Shown here one piece after another: positions 12,681-23,676 of a stretch of DNA of 64,000 nucleotides. Location of the stretch: the NCBI GenBank assembly GCA_941918925.1, contig OW799236.1, forward strand, positions 64,876,685 to 64,940,684, written 5' to 3'. Position 1 is the first letter of the stretch. Each line of letters opens with the position of its first letter. Made by a program: the position numbers and the translations under genes. Origin of the DNA: Phyto melanocephala (lineage: Eukaryota; Arthropoda; Insecta; Diptera; Rhinophoridae). The notes under the pieces are model-generated. The model did no database searches. It had not been told where the DNA came from and saw only the letters and a list, made by a program, of their open reading frames with translations.

Positions 12681-13451
12681 CACCATTTTTCATTGAAATT
12701 GAGAAAATTCCAAATGAAATTAAAAAAATTCCAAATGAAATTAAGGAAATTCCAATTGAAATTGAGAATTTTATTTTGTAATTGAGAAAATTCCAAATGA
12801 AATTGAGAATTTCAATTTAGAATTGAGAAAATTCCAAATGAAAATGAGAATTTCAAATTGTAATTGCGACAATTTCAACCGAGAATGAGATTTTCAAATT
12901 GAAATTGAGAATATTCCAAATGAAATTAAGAAAATTTCAAATGAAATTAAGAAAATGAGAAAATATAATTATATATAAAAATTTTATTTAATTTCTGATA
13001 CATTACAATATTATTGTGTAGTAAAAAAACAAGATAGAACCATTGCGGACTCGTTAAACGTTGTAGTTTGCTGTATATCTCTACTGCAATCTCCGGTAGT
13101 AATACATGTTTTCGAAGCATTAATAACCTCTTCTAAAGAGGCAAGCCTCTGCTCTCCTACATTTGGGGGACTTACGTTCGGCACATTCTTCTTTGCTTTA
13201 ACATTGCTTTTGATTTTGGACCAAATATTTTCAATTGGGTTAAGCATTGGTGGGGTTCAATCGTAAAAGTGTGGCTGGAGTGTTTTCAAAAATAAATTGG
13301 AGGCGATTGTGGCAGGCAGCATTGTCACAAACCAATACAATCTCCGATAACTCAATCCCTAGCTCCTCCCACCTTTCAAGACCAACTTATTTGTATCTAA
13401 ACGAATTCTCAATTTCAATTGGAATTTTCTCAATTTCAATGAAAAATGGCG
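12681..13451 (-). mobile_element. Tc1/IS630-type element with minisatellite-like long termini
   Basis: The left end CACCATTTTTCATTGAAATT and the complement of the right end (CGCCATTTTTCATTGAAATT) match, continue as GAGAAAATTCC, and are bounded by TA (12679-12680 and 13452-13453). Inside the left terminus an imperfect repeat, GAAATTGAGAAAATTCCAAAT, runs about 12690-12960; a single block remains at the right. A transposase remnant lies between them on the minus strand. Confidence 0.78.
13011..13370 (-). pseudogene. Tc1-like (DDE_3 type) transposase C-terminal fragment
   Basis: On the minus strand EIVLVCDNAACHNRLQFIFE carries the DNAxxH motif around the second catalytic Asp. After a frameshift, MLNPIENIWSKIKSNVKAKK contains the LNPIENxWSxxK motif of Tc1/IS630-type transposases, including the final acidic residue. 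The N-terminal half and first Asp block are missing. It lies between the TIRs of the 12.68-13.45 kb element. The open 78-codon tail ends at 13011. Confidence 0.8.
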
Positions 13452-13453
13452 TA

Positions 13454-14990
13454 GTTCAAATACATGACACACATAAGCATATTTTTAGAAACTTTTCTAA
13501 GTGAAAATTTTATCGATGAATTCACGGGACAATGACACCAGCAATAAGAGTTATGAAATAGCGAATTGTCTATTAGCAATCGATAGCTTAATATTTGTAT
13601 CTTAAAAAATGTTTATATTATATTCTGTTAGAGTTCACGAGACAAACTGAACTTCGTTTATTTTAAAAATTTTGGAAATTTACTTTGTATGTCAGACCAA
13701 AGAAAACAATTTAAGCATTATTCTGGATTAATCATTATGAGGTTTGCCACCAGACTATTTATAGAGTATTTGAAGATATGTATTAAAATTTTTTAAAGTA
13801 TATGATGTATGTACTCCTTTACATGTCCAAATCTTTCCCATAAAACGCGTGATTAACGGACTATATCCTATTATATTTATATACACCCAATAAAGACGCA
13901 TTCAAATTTATTGGTAATCGAATGTTGCGTTCTTACAGTCGAACATTTCTTTTGTGGCAAAAATGATAATATATTAGTGCTTATATTCAGAATCGAAATT
14001 CTGTAGATAAAAACATAAATTTCTACTACCACAACTGAACTATACGATTGGCAACAATTCTGATACTCGCAACCAATACTTTTTTCTTTTTATATTAACC
14101 AAACAACAAGGATTATAGCAGCTTTCTGCTTGAATGAGCGATAAATACCGAGTGTTCCTAAATAGAATAAGGAGATTTTTATAGGATAACGGTAACATGA
14201 CTTCATAGCAGAATTAGTCAGACAGAGGGTGATTTTAGAAGTAACTGGTATTTCTCTTAAGTGTTGCAATTTGTTAGTTCGATGTGCGAACAGAATCAAC
14301 ACAGATGGTCTAGTAAACAACGATTCGGTGAACGACAACCGCTGTATAGTCATAATGACTTAATTTTTGTTACCGGAAGCAGAACATGTCGTTCTAACAG
14401 GAGGGGTTTTAAAGCGTTTTTGTGGCCAGCCGAAGCTTCCGATTTCACTTCCTTCTCTGGAAATAGTTGAAGTCGTATTTGTGCAAACATAACCCGCTCC
14501 ACAAAGAAGTTAAAGAGCTACATTTCATTTAAAACTGTCAGCGTGACACACAAATGCTGCTTACATCAGCTGTTTGTCGGACAAATTTCTCTACAATTAT
14601 TTAAAGCAATAAATTATGAGTTTAAATAAACATAATCAGTTGAATGAAACCCTATCAATTAAAATCATGTTTAATACTTAATTATGCAGAGCACACAAAT
14701 GTCTATTAATAAATAGATTAGTGAATTACATATTTCTATTTATAATATAAACGTTTTAAACAAGCATTAGTGTAATTCAATTACTTTAAAATGTATTTTA
14801 TAACTTAAATAAACGTTTTTATCATAAATAATCAAATTTCAAATTAAATTTGATTTTAATCCGTATTTTTAATTTTGTATGGATATTTTGTTTAACTAAC
14901 TTTCACTGTAAATTACCGCCATAATTAACTTAACAACAGGTTAATAATTCTATTAGTTGTACAGAAAGTTTGGACAGATACTAGAAGTGC
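13454..14990. other. Mostly non-repetitive DNA, no gene called
   Basis: This stretch lacks the repeat families seen elsewhere. Its only notable coding-like segment is a 46-codon minus-strand ORF at 14350-14490, followed by open sequence in another frame to about 14090. Neither matches a family I know, so neither is annotated as a gene. Confidence 0.4.
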
Positions 14991-15099
14991 TTGTCACTTC
15001 TTTTGTTTATTATAAGTAAACTATTTTCACTACTAACCAGAATTTATGTTTGAAAGGTCTTGACTAAATAACCATAGTTGCTGTGATTGTTGTAGTAGA

Positions 15100-15950
15100 A
15101 CTATGTAGTCAAAGTTGTAGCAGATGTACATATTGTTGATGTTGGTACATACTGTAGTTGCTGCTAGTCATGGTGGTGTTTGTAGTAAGAAGTGTTCGAA
15201 TATCCTTTTCGTTGTTGTTCCAACATGTTATAGACAAATTTATGCTAAACACAATACAATTTTTTTTAAACAAATTTGATTGATTTTTTTCCTGTGCTTT
15301 TTTTCGTTGATACATATATACTTTTTATAACTAAAATTTTGACTTAAATCACTTGTTTTATACCTATTACATTTTTAACAAAGCCCGTATAATTATTTCA
15401 GCAACTAAAAGCCGGTATTTTTAGCTTACATTATGCTTAACTAACCAAACACTGTATGGTTTTTAAAAAAAATTATTTTATTTTTTCTTTGTTGAATATT
15501 AAATTATTTTATTAAGAAACAGAAATACATGCCTTTTTATTTATAATTTTTGCTGTTGTATTTACAAAACTTAATCTGGGTGTAATCTTTTTTTCTTCAA
15601 ACATAAACAAAAAACCAAATAAGAAAAATAATCTTAAAAAAATCAAAAAGAATAAACATATTTTGTCACACAACTAATCCTGTGTATGTGTGTTTTTGTT
15701 TCGTTATAGCCACAAAATTATAAAAACACTGTTTTTTTGTATTGCTGTTGTATTTTACCACACACGACCACAAAATCTTTTAAATTGATTATTTTACAAA
15801 ACCAAAATAATACCGTTATCATCACCAGCAAAGTAGTCGTCTAATAACAAACTGTTCTAAAGGAAACTCGATAAACATTAATTTCCTGCTCTTATTTAAA
15901 GAACAACACGACGAGAGAGAAGCAACCAATCAATCCAACCGGGTCGCAAC
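15100..15950 (-). promoter_or_regulatory. Candidate host 5' exon/promoter region (speculative)
   Basis: Read on the minus strand, a GAGAG-containing stretch (about 15915) precedes TTTAGAACAGTTTGTTATTAG. It is followed by a long A-rich leader with AACAACAGCAA-type motifs typical of fly 5' UTRs. Near 15165 there is CACCACCATGACTAGCAGCA, followed within 20 bp by GTATGT, a good splice-donor match. No downstream exon could be joined, so the call is only a lead. Confidence 0.2.
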
Positions 15951-16996
15951 CAACGTTGCCACAGCCAAAAAAAATTTTACAACCAAATTTTCTTAAAAAT
16001 TAAAAATTATTTTGATTTTATTAAATTTGTTTTTTAATTTTTTTTCATATTTTAATGCAAAAAACTAAATAAAGCGATTTTTTTAGAGAGTTTGACAAAT
16101 TTTAAATTCATACTATGTTGACAAACTAAGTTTTGGCAGACCAGACATAATGGGAATCATTTTGATTTTTGCACAATTCTTTTGATTGCATAACATTGTT
16201 ATTGTTTGGAACTCAAGCTTATTTCTAAATTTGCTTTTTATCAAACTAAGCAGTGAAAACATTCTTTCTGCAGCAGCTATACATTAAGTTTTCAACAAAA
16301 GAAATAAGTTCTACGAAATACTTTTCGTTCATTGCATTTTTATGTTTGAACACTTATCCCAAAACTCAACAATACTTATATTACTGTCTAATATAATATT
16401 TAAAAATCTCAATAGTTTCCATTGGGATAAAAATTTTTCTTCATTACCACCTGTTAAATTTGGGAATGATTATAACAAAAATTCCAAACTTATCTCTGAA
16501 CTACTTTAAACTTAACTTAGTTTATTATCTCAAGATTTTTAATATTTCTTCTTGAAAAATCGAAGAATTTCAGAATTTCCTTTAAAATTTTATAAAGCTG
16601 TTGTATATTTTTTTTACTTTTATGTTTTTGCAAGCTTGATTGGCTACTTTCTTGTATACTTACTACTTCATTGCAATGTTACACATAAATATTTTAAAGC
16701 GCGATTTGAAAAATTAGCATATAAAATACATTAATGTATATACATATTAAAATTTTAGTGAAAAGTAACAAAAATCAAAAAAAAGTACACATCTACACAT
16801 CAGAAAAAAAACAACCAATTTTGGTTAAAAGTAACCAAAACGGCAACGCTGGTCGCAACCAACCAATTAAACCATCAACCTACCTTCAAACACAGCAACC
16901 CAACGCCCACTATGCATTAATGAAAATTTTGGCGTTTAAAACGTTTTGTGTTTTTCATGGGTATAAGAAAAAGCAAAAGAAGATAATGAAGATTAT
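15951..16996. other. AT-rich spacer, nothing recognised
   Basis: No terminal repeats or supported coding frame. Open stretches such as 16734-17033 end inside a MITE and have no family resemblance. Confidence 0.5.
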
Positions 16997-17419
16997 AGCC
17001 TCAGTTCTGCAACAAGAAAATTCTAAATTCTGAAATGTCAGAGCAAATATGTGTGTGTGTGTGTTTTTTTTTGTGGTAGAATATATATATACGCAATATA
17101 TACACATTCATCAAGGCATATTTATTCATCAGGTAATTGTAGTTCGGAGAGAACTTTTTTGTTTATATTTTTTATGTATGTATGAAGTTTGACATTTGAA
17201 ATAAACTAGAAAAGAGAGAAAATTGTTTTTTATTTATGCATTTTAACAGCTAAAACTTAAAATAAGTGAAGAAAAAAATAATCAGCTGAAGAATCAAGAG
17301 TACCTGATGAATAAATATGCCTTGCACATTGATAAACAAAATTTGACATTTTAGTTAAACCTTAAGGTAGAGAAAAAAAATCAGCTGTTTTAGTGAGGCT
17401 ACCTGATGATTGTACCATG
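16997..17419. mobile_element. MITE family 2, copy 1 (left terminus lost), hosting MITE family 1
   Basis: The right end is GGCTACCTGATGATTGTACCATG and the left end now starts at AGCCTCAGTTCTGCAACA. Both sides are bounded by the same 8-mer AAGATTAT (16989-16996 and 17420-17427). The first 19 bp of the left terminus seen in the 18655 copy are missing although the TSD survives. A family-1 MITE at 17112-17324 interrupts it. Confidence 0.8.
17112..17324. mobile_element. MITE family 1, copy 1 (about 213 bp)
   Basis: Perfect terminal inverted repeats: CAAGGCATATTTATTCATCA plus GGTA at the left, and their complement at the right. The flanks CACATTCAT and CACATTGAT form a 9-bp target duplication with one mismatch. 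It is inserted in a family-2 MITE, so it is younger than that copy. It has no coding capacity. Confidence 0.85.
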
Positions 17420-17869
17420 AAGATTATTTAATTAATGATATTAGATTTTGTTTTAGTATTTTTTTATACTTTTATAAAAGTTTGAAAAATAAGCTTTTGT
17501 GACAATTGGTCTTTAGTATAACTTTATAAAAATTTGGAAATAAAGTAGCTGTACTTTTAAAGAAATTAAAAAAAAAAACTGTGCATGCACATACATACAT
17601 ACGTGGAACATGTTTGGAAATTTTTGATTAAAATGTAGAAAGGTAATGTTCATAGCCCAAAAAAAATTTTCGAAATTTTATTTTTCTGTCTGTCTTCCTG
17701 AAAACAAGCGCTTTTTGTGAATTTAATATGAATAACTAAATACACAATCAAAGAACGTAGCAAAACGATTAAATTTTATTTTTTTACCGTCAATTCATTG
17801 TCCTGGCACAACATGTATATCCGCATAATGTGCGAATTGCATCCACAGCGCAAACAATAAAACTTCCTA

Positions 17870-18570
17870 GTACCAGAAGACCACATATGTACCATGAACA
17901 CTGCTCAAAATATTGAACGTTTACAGGAGAACGTACAGCATAGTTCTACAGCATCAAATATCTTAACACAACTTGGAACATAACGGCTTTCGATGCCAAA
18001 AATTTTGAATATATTAGACTTGTTTTCTTCATATAACATTCGACTTGAGCAAGAATTAATGCCGACATATTACCAGCAAAACAAAAAAAAAAAACAATGG
18101 AAAAACCAGACAACTCAAATAGCTCAAATAAATGGCTACGTCAACAAGCAAAACTTTAGGATTTAGGACACAGAGAATCTAAGAGCAGTTTATCAGGAAC
18201 AATTACACCTAGTTAAGTGTAGTTTTGACGAAATGTATCGGCCGATAGGATAGTAAACCCATATTATCATTTAAATGACGTTGGTGTTTGAATCTCGATT
18301 AATGGTGGTACATATTAGACGATGCTAAATAATTGTGGCTTCAATAAAATGGAGCTTTGGTAAAGGACATATTGACAAACGCATTATTTCACGCACAAAC
18401 AATTTTAACTAGCCTACAAGGGATTTAACAGCTCCTATAAGTTTTCATTGGGTATAATGAACCAAAAACCATCCGCTAACTAAAAATTAACATTCGAAAT
18501 ACCTTCTAATAAGAATTGTTTAAAAATTTTGTTAAGATCGTTTATGCGGACTGAGTCAGTTAGTAAAAGA
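17870..18570 (+). pseudogene. Mariner transposase relic, DD41D-like
   Basis: Around 17895 NTAQNIERLQENVQHSS, then the IRLEQELMPTYYQ and NGYVNKQNFRI*DTENLRAV segments, follow the order of DD41D mariner proteins (ENIERVRxxV, YKIQLxQELKPxDH, NGYVNKQNCRIW). Farther right, DKRIIS- and GYNEPK-type pieces correspond to the C-terminal half. Numerous stops and shifts are present. No TIR pair was identified. Confidence 0.7.
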
Positions 18571-18654
18571 AATAATACTAAAATAATTTATAAGAACAAC
18601 AAACACAACACCCTTGTTGTGTATTGTTGTTGCGTGCTTGTTGTTAGTAATTTC

Positions 18655-18896
18655 CATGGTACAATCATCAGGTAGCCTCAGTTCTGCAACAACAAAATTC
18701 TACATGTATTTTGTTGTTGGAAAACGACGGCTTAAATGTCAAAAAGCAAATGTGTGTGCGTGTTTTTTTGGCGGTAGAATACATACGTAAACAATATATA
18801 CACATACATAAACAAAATTTGACATTTTAGTTAAACCTTAAGGTAGAGAAAAAAAAATCAGCTGTTTTAGTAAGGCTACCTGATAATTGTACCATG
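18655..18896. mobile_element. MITE family 2, copy 2 (242 bp, complete)
   Basis: The termini CATGGTACAATCATCAGGTA and the complement of TACCTGATAATTGTACCATG are flanked by a perfect 8-bp duplication GTAATTTC (18647-18654 and 18897-18904). The interior includes GTCAAAAAGCAAATGTGTGT and AAATCAGCTGTTTTAG, shared with copies at 16997 and 48533. An 8-bp TSD fits the hAT or P superfamilies; the CATG start is more like P than the usual CAG of hAT. Confidence 0.9.
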
Positions 18897-18904
18897 GTAA
18901 TTTC

Positions 18905-20116
18905 CACTAAAAGATTTTTTAAAACAATACAATTTCATTTCATATATATTTTGAAGTTTTGTAAAAGATTTATACAGGAATAGGAAATTAAAACATTTTT
19001 GCGAAATCCAAAAAAAAAAAAAAAATATTTTTTCGCACCCTTAATAAACAAAAAATAAATTCAATTTTTTAAACTTAACGATTTTGTGGATTTTTTTTAA
19101 TTCACTACTTTTTTTAATTCTGCAGAAGAAAGATTCAAATTTTTTACTTGACGTTTTATATAATTTAACGTTTAACATACAACCAATACAACAAAAATTA
19201 TATTCACAAGTCAACAAAACTGTAATTTATTTACAAAATTAATAATAATATAGCAATATCCTTCACCGAACAAGTTAGTGATTATATTAACTATTGTTTA
19301 TTTAGAAATTTGCATTGAAACCCAAATGTTCAATTTGATCATGAGTTTTTTTTTTATTTTAACTGCAAATTGTTAATTATCGAACATATTGCTGTAATAG
19401 CTTTTTCAATCATTTTCCAAAAAAAAAAAAATTGACAACACTTGCGTCTAGTACAGCTGATAAAACATTGTTAGTTGGCCACATGCACAACATGTTAGTC
19501 TAACTAACAACATGTATGCAGTGCACATGACTCTTTAATCACAAATCATATTAGCCCATTAGTGGCAGTATAGACTCTTGTTGGCAAAGTACTTATGCCC
19601 AAAAAGTTTTCCCACATTCAGTGTTGCCGGAATTACAAAATTAGTATACACACTTAAAAAAAATATACAAAATATTAATTAATCACCGCAGCTGGTTCGG
19701 ATGTAGCTTGTTCTTGAAGACCAATTTTTTATCATTTGTTTTGGTCCGCACAATGTTGTCGTCCAAGTCGTTTAAAGTTACTGAAGAAAAAATTGCGAAG
19801 TCGTAAAATTTCACTATCTTGGACACCAACTTTTCAAACATTTTTCATAAATAATGTTTCTTATTGCATGTGACGACAGCTTGTTTAAAAATTATGTTCC
19901 GGATACAAAATAACAACGACTTTTTATTGCTGGCCATTGATAACTAATTCGTAACGTAACGATAATGGTAACATATTTTAAAAGAACTAGGATCCAAGTA
20001 AGATCGTCAAACATTATTTTTTTATGGAAAGTTTTTCGTGGTTTTTCCCAACTTAAAAAAAAAACAAAATAATAAAAATAATAAGTGTTTTTTAAGTAAG
20101 ATAAAACTTTGTAAAA
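18905..20116. other. AT-rich spacer, nothing recognised
   Basis: Contains poly-A/T runs and unique-looking sequence. No terminal repeats or coding frame that I can support. Confidence 0.5.
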
Positions 20117-20136
20117 TCTATATATATAAAAGTGAA

Positions 20137-20183
<47 letters not shown>

Positions 20184-21005
20184 GCTATAGACTCCGAAAC
20201 TGTAAAACCGATCGGGCTCAAACTTTGGTAAGTTGTTGTACACATACCAGGGAGTGTTTATGGGTGGAAAAAAGTGGGCGGGGCCACGCCCATTAAAAAT
20301 TTGTTATCATTTTAAGCTACTTGCACATGACCGATTTTTCTAAAACTTTGCACACATATCGAGCTGTCATGACTAAATAATTTTGTGATAAGAAAAGTGG
20401 GCGGGGCCACGTCCCTAAAAAACTTTTAATTTTGAGGTACTTGCACTGGACCGATTTTTCTGAAACTTTGCACACATACTAAGCTGTCATAACCATATAA
20501 TTTCGTGATTAGAAAAGTGGGCAGGGCCATGCCCATAAAAAAAGGTTATCATTTTGAGGTACTTGCACCAGACTGATTTTTCTGAAACCTTGCATACATA
20601 TCGAGCTGTCATGACTAAATAATTTCGTGATTAGAAAAGTGGGCAGTGCCACGCCCATAAAAAATAGGTATCATTTTGAGGTACTTGCACTGGACCGATT
20701 GTTCTGAAACTTTGCACACATATTGAGATATTATGACTTTACAATTTCGTGATTAGAAAAGTGGGCAGGGCCACGCCCATAAAAACAATTATAATTTTGA
20801 GGTACTTGCACTGGTCCGATTCTTCTGAAACTTTGCACACATATTGAGCTGTTATGACTTTACAATTTCGTGATTAGAAAAGTGGGCAATGCCACGCCCA
20901 TAAAAAAATTATAATATTTAGGTTTTTGCACTTGATATTCAATTAAAATTTAGAATGCATTTCAATTCATTAAGGGGCGTAGCAACGCGCGCCGGGTTTG
21001 GCTAG
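20117..21005 (+). mobile_element. Non-autonomous Helitron, complete ends
   Basis: The 5' end is TCTATATATATAAAAGTGAA after an A. The 3' end is a GC-rich block GCAACGCGCGCCGGG followed by CTAG and then T. This is the A|TC...CTRR|T Helitron arrangement. The body has a (TG)n tract and about six roughly 120-bp repeats containing GTGGGCAGGGCCACGCCC. It has no Rep/helicase ORF and is presumably mobilised in trans by rolling-circle replication. Confidence 0.88.
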
Positions 21006-21329
21006 TATAACATATTACATACATACTTACATACATACATATATATTAAAGTGAAACTCTGTGTGTGTTAGCTACAGACTCCGAAACCGTAAAGCCGGTC
21101 GGCCTCAAACTTTGGCAAGTTTTTGTACACGTTTCAGGGAGTGTTTATGGGGGGTAAAAAGTGGGTGGGGCCGCGCCCATAAAAAATAAGTTATAATTTG
21201 TAGCTACTTGAACTTCACCGATTTTTCTGAAACATTGCACACATATTGAGCTGTCATGACTATACAGTTTCGTGATTAGAAAAGTGGACAGTGCCACCTC
21301 CATTCATAATAAGTTATTATTTTCAGCAA

Positions 21330-22345
21330 TTTCCACGCATTCCAAGGGTTCCAACCGATTTGTCTTTCAACCAGGGACCGAAAATAACAGTTATTTTTAA
21401 AATTTAAAATCAAAAAGTCAGGTGGATATAATTTGTCTATCAGATATTTGAATACAGCATATTGATGCTGTTATGCTAAGGAATAATAAGCTTAAAAGAC
21501 TTTAATTTTTTTGTCTTTTATCAAAAAGTCACTTTATAATAATTATTTTTTGACCAATATATTTTTGGTCAAAAATAAAAGTTAAAATTTGACTTTTATT
21601 TTTTAAGTCAGAAATAAAAGTTAAAATTTGAGTTTTGTTCCCATTGAAAGCAGATGTTAAAAAAGTTAAATAAAATTTTAATTAACACAGTTTTTATTTT
21701 TAGAATAATAAGTACATGTTCACACCTATTATGAACAGTAACGATCGGTTGATAAGAGAAATTTATACAACAAAGTTGATAAATCAGAATTACGAAATGC
21801 CAGCGGTTGAAGACAGGTAGCAACCCTATAAATAACGGTAAAATAATATTGTCATCAGTGTTGTTATTTTTGACCGAAAAAGTAAAAGTCAGATTTTAAC
21901 TTTAATTTTTGACTTAAAAAATAAAAGTCAAATTTTCACTTTTATTTTTGACCGAAAGAATAAAAGTCAAATTTTAACTTTTATTTCTGACTTAAAAAAT
22001 AAAAGTCAGATTTTAACTTTAATTTTTGACTTAAAAAATAAAAGTCAAATTTTCACTTTTATTTTTGACCGAAAGAATAAAAGTCAAAAAATAACTATTA
22101 TATTTTGACTTTTTTTAAAAAAGTCGTAACTGTTACGGTCCCTGCTTTCAACTTTAAGCGACTACAGTTTCCAATTCGCCTTGTCTTCGCTATTACCATC
22201 AACAAAGCACAAGGACAATCTCTGCGTGTTGCAGGATTGAATTTGGAAAATCCATGATTTTTACATGGCCAGTTGTACGTCGCATGCTCCAGAGTGGGAA
22301 CACCAAAAAATTTTTTCATTTTTACAGCAAATGGAAAAAGCAAAA
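21330..22345 (+). pseudogene. Helitron Pif1-type helicase C-terminal remnant (split)
   Basis: Two blocks, 21330-21371 and 22145-22345, read continuously once the MITE and one TSD copy are removed. The first gives FPRIPRVPTDLSF. The second gives KRLQFPIRLVFAITINKAQG with QSLRVAGLNLENP, then after one frameshift HGQLYVACSRVG. These are the last motifs of the Helitron helicase domain (INKAQGQS and QLYVACSRV), which unwinds DNA during rolling-circle transposition. The Rep nuclease and most of the helicase are absent, so this is a dead fragment. Confidence 0.85.
21372..22144. mobile_element. hAT-like MITE with internal minisatellite and perfect 8-bp TSD
   Basis: The termini CAGGGACCG...TAACAGTTA and the complement TAACTGTTACGGTCCCTG are flanked by CTTTCAAC on both sides (21364-21371 and 22145-22152). 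CAGGGACCG ends with an 8-bp TSD indicate hAT. The interior has alternating units such as AAAATAAAAGTCAAATTTTC and ACTTTTATTTTTGACCGAAA. The same right terminus and a related unit occur at 36.1-36.3 kb beside the large satellite. Confidence 0.9.
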
Positions 22346-22470
22346 ATATTGTATACCTACTTGCATTACAATAAAAATCAATAAAATATTATTTTTAATA
22401 TATTCAATTAAAATTCTGAATGCATTCAGATTAATTAAGGGGCATATCAACGCGCGCCGGGCTTGACTAG

Positions 22471-23676
22471 TATATATATAAAAAGGAAATTTTAATAAAA
22501 AAAATTGTTTCTACAATATTAACATTTGAAAATTATTTTAGACATATCTCGTCCGATTCAACGTAATCTCTATTTTCAAATAAAAGATCATTGATTATGG
22601 TGTGTTAAAAAATCGGCTAAAATCGATGACTGATTTTCAGAGTGAGTTAAAGCCTCAATTTGATAATTTGCTAGAGTACACTGATCATAAACGTCAAGAA
22701 GTAAGCTCAGTAAAACAGTGCTTTTGTCGTTACGCCATTTCATAAGCTCTTTTGAACTTAAAAACATCCACCAATATATAGAGCTAATCGCTGAGTAAGG
22801 GCAATGCGACACATTCGATTCTTACATAATACTATGCATATTATTATTAAGAGTTTATTTGATGTAAAAACGATTCATTGTTAATCGAGTTGATTAAACC
22901 CATCGTAAAATGAGTAGTACACGGAACTTAACCACAATTTCTGCAATTAATAAGCACAATTTGTTAGCATTGCTATGGCTTTATCAATGATAAAATAACC
23001 AAACTAAGCACGAACGATATAATACAGTTGCCAGATCTAAGATCCGCATGACAGTTTAACCCCACTAAAAGAACATAATGTATATTATATAAAAAGTTAA
23101 AAATCTTGTGAAGAAAAAAGTGTGACTAAATGTATGTTTACATTAAGCAAATATTTGCCTGAATTGACGTAACCACTAAAATGTATTTATTTCTACCTAA
23201 TGAATAAATAATCATTTAATTCAAAAATGTTATAATTTAAACAAGTGGTGACGCTTATTTCGGCAAATATTTACAAAATGTGTGTATAGCTTTGGGATAT
23301 TAAGTCGCATACCTCTAATTAGACAAATAATTAAAAAAATACATTATAAATTTTAATTCCCTTTCACTGAAAAATTGGAAAAATTTATTACAGGAAAAAA
23401 ATTTCATCAATTAAACTTTTGTGTTCAATAAAAAAAAACTTGATATTTACGGTACAAAAGTTTAAAGCCCTTTATTGATTTTTAACACAATACATTGAAC
23501 TTTTACGAAATAAGTTAAATTTAAGCAGTGTTTAAATTATAGGATTTTTCATCAAATTTCACATCTGAAATCCTTTGAAACGTACCACTTTTCAACATAA
23601 TATTTTCTAAAATGTTTTCGAATTTATATCATTGGATGCAAATAAAATGCAATCTGATAAAAAAAACTGCAGTTTT
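22471..23676. other. AT-rich spacer, no gene called
   Basis: A 74-codon minus-strand ORF at 22588-22812 has normal amino-acid composition but no recognisable domain. Nothing else is supported. Confidence 0.45.

Larger units (their letters stand above)
21040..22470 (+). mobile_element. Helitron with helicase remnant, disrupted by a hAT-like MITE
   Basis: It starts near AAAGTGAAACTCTGTGTGTG (the terminal TC is not clear) and ends GCGCGCCGGGCTTGACTAG before T. It has fewer internal repeats than the 20.1-kb copy but keeps a C-terminal helicase fragment before the 3' end. It is interrupted at 21372-22144. It links the repeat-only copies in this window to a coding Helitron lineage. Confidence 0.8.

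Noticed and set aside
14090..14353. Minus-strand ORF of 87 codons
   Set aside because: No known motif and no clear exon boundaries; considered together with the 14350-14490 lead only.
22588..22812. Minus-strand ORF of 74 codons with a W-rich start, faintly Myb/SANT-like
   Set aside because: Too short, no repeated aromatic spacing, and no flanking exon supports it.
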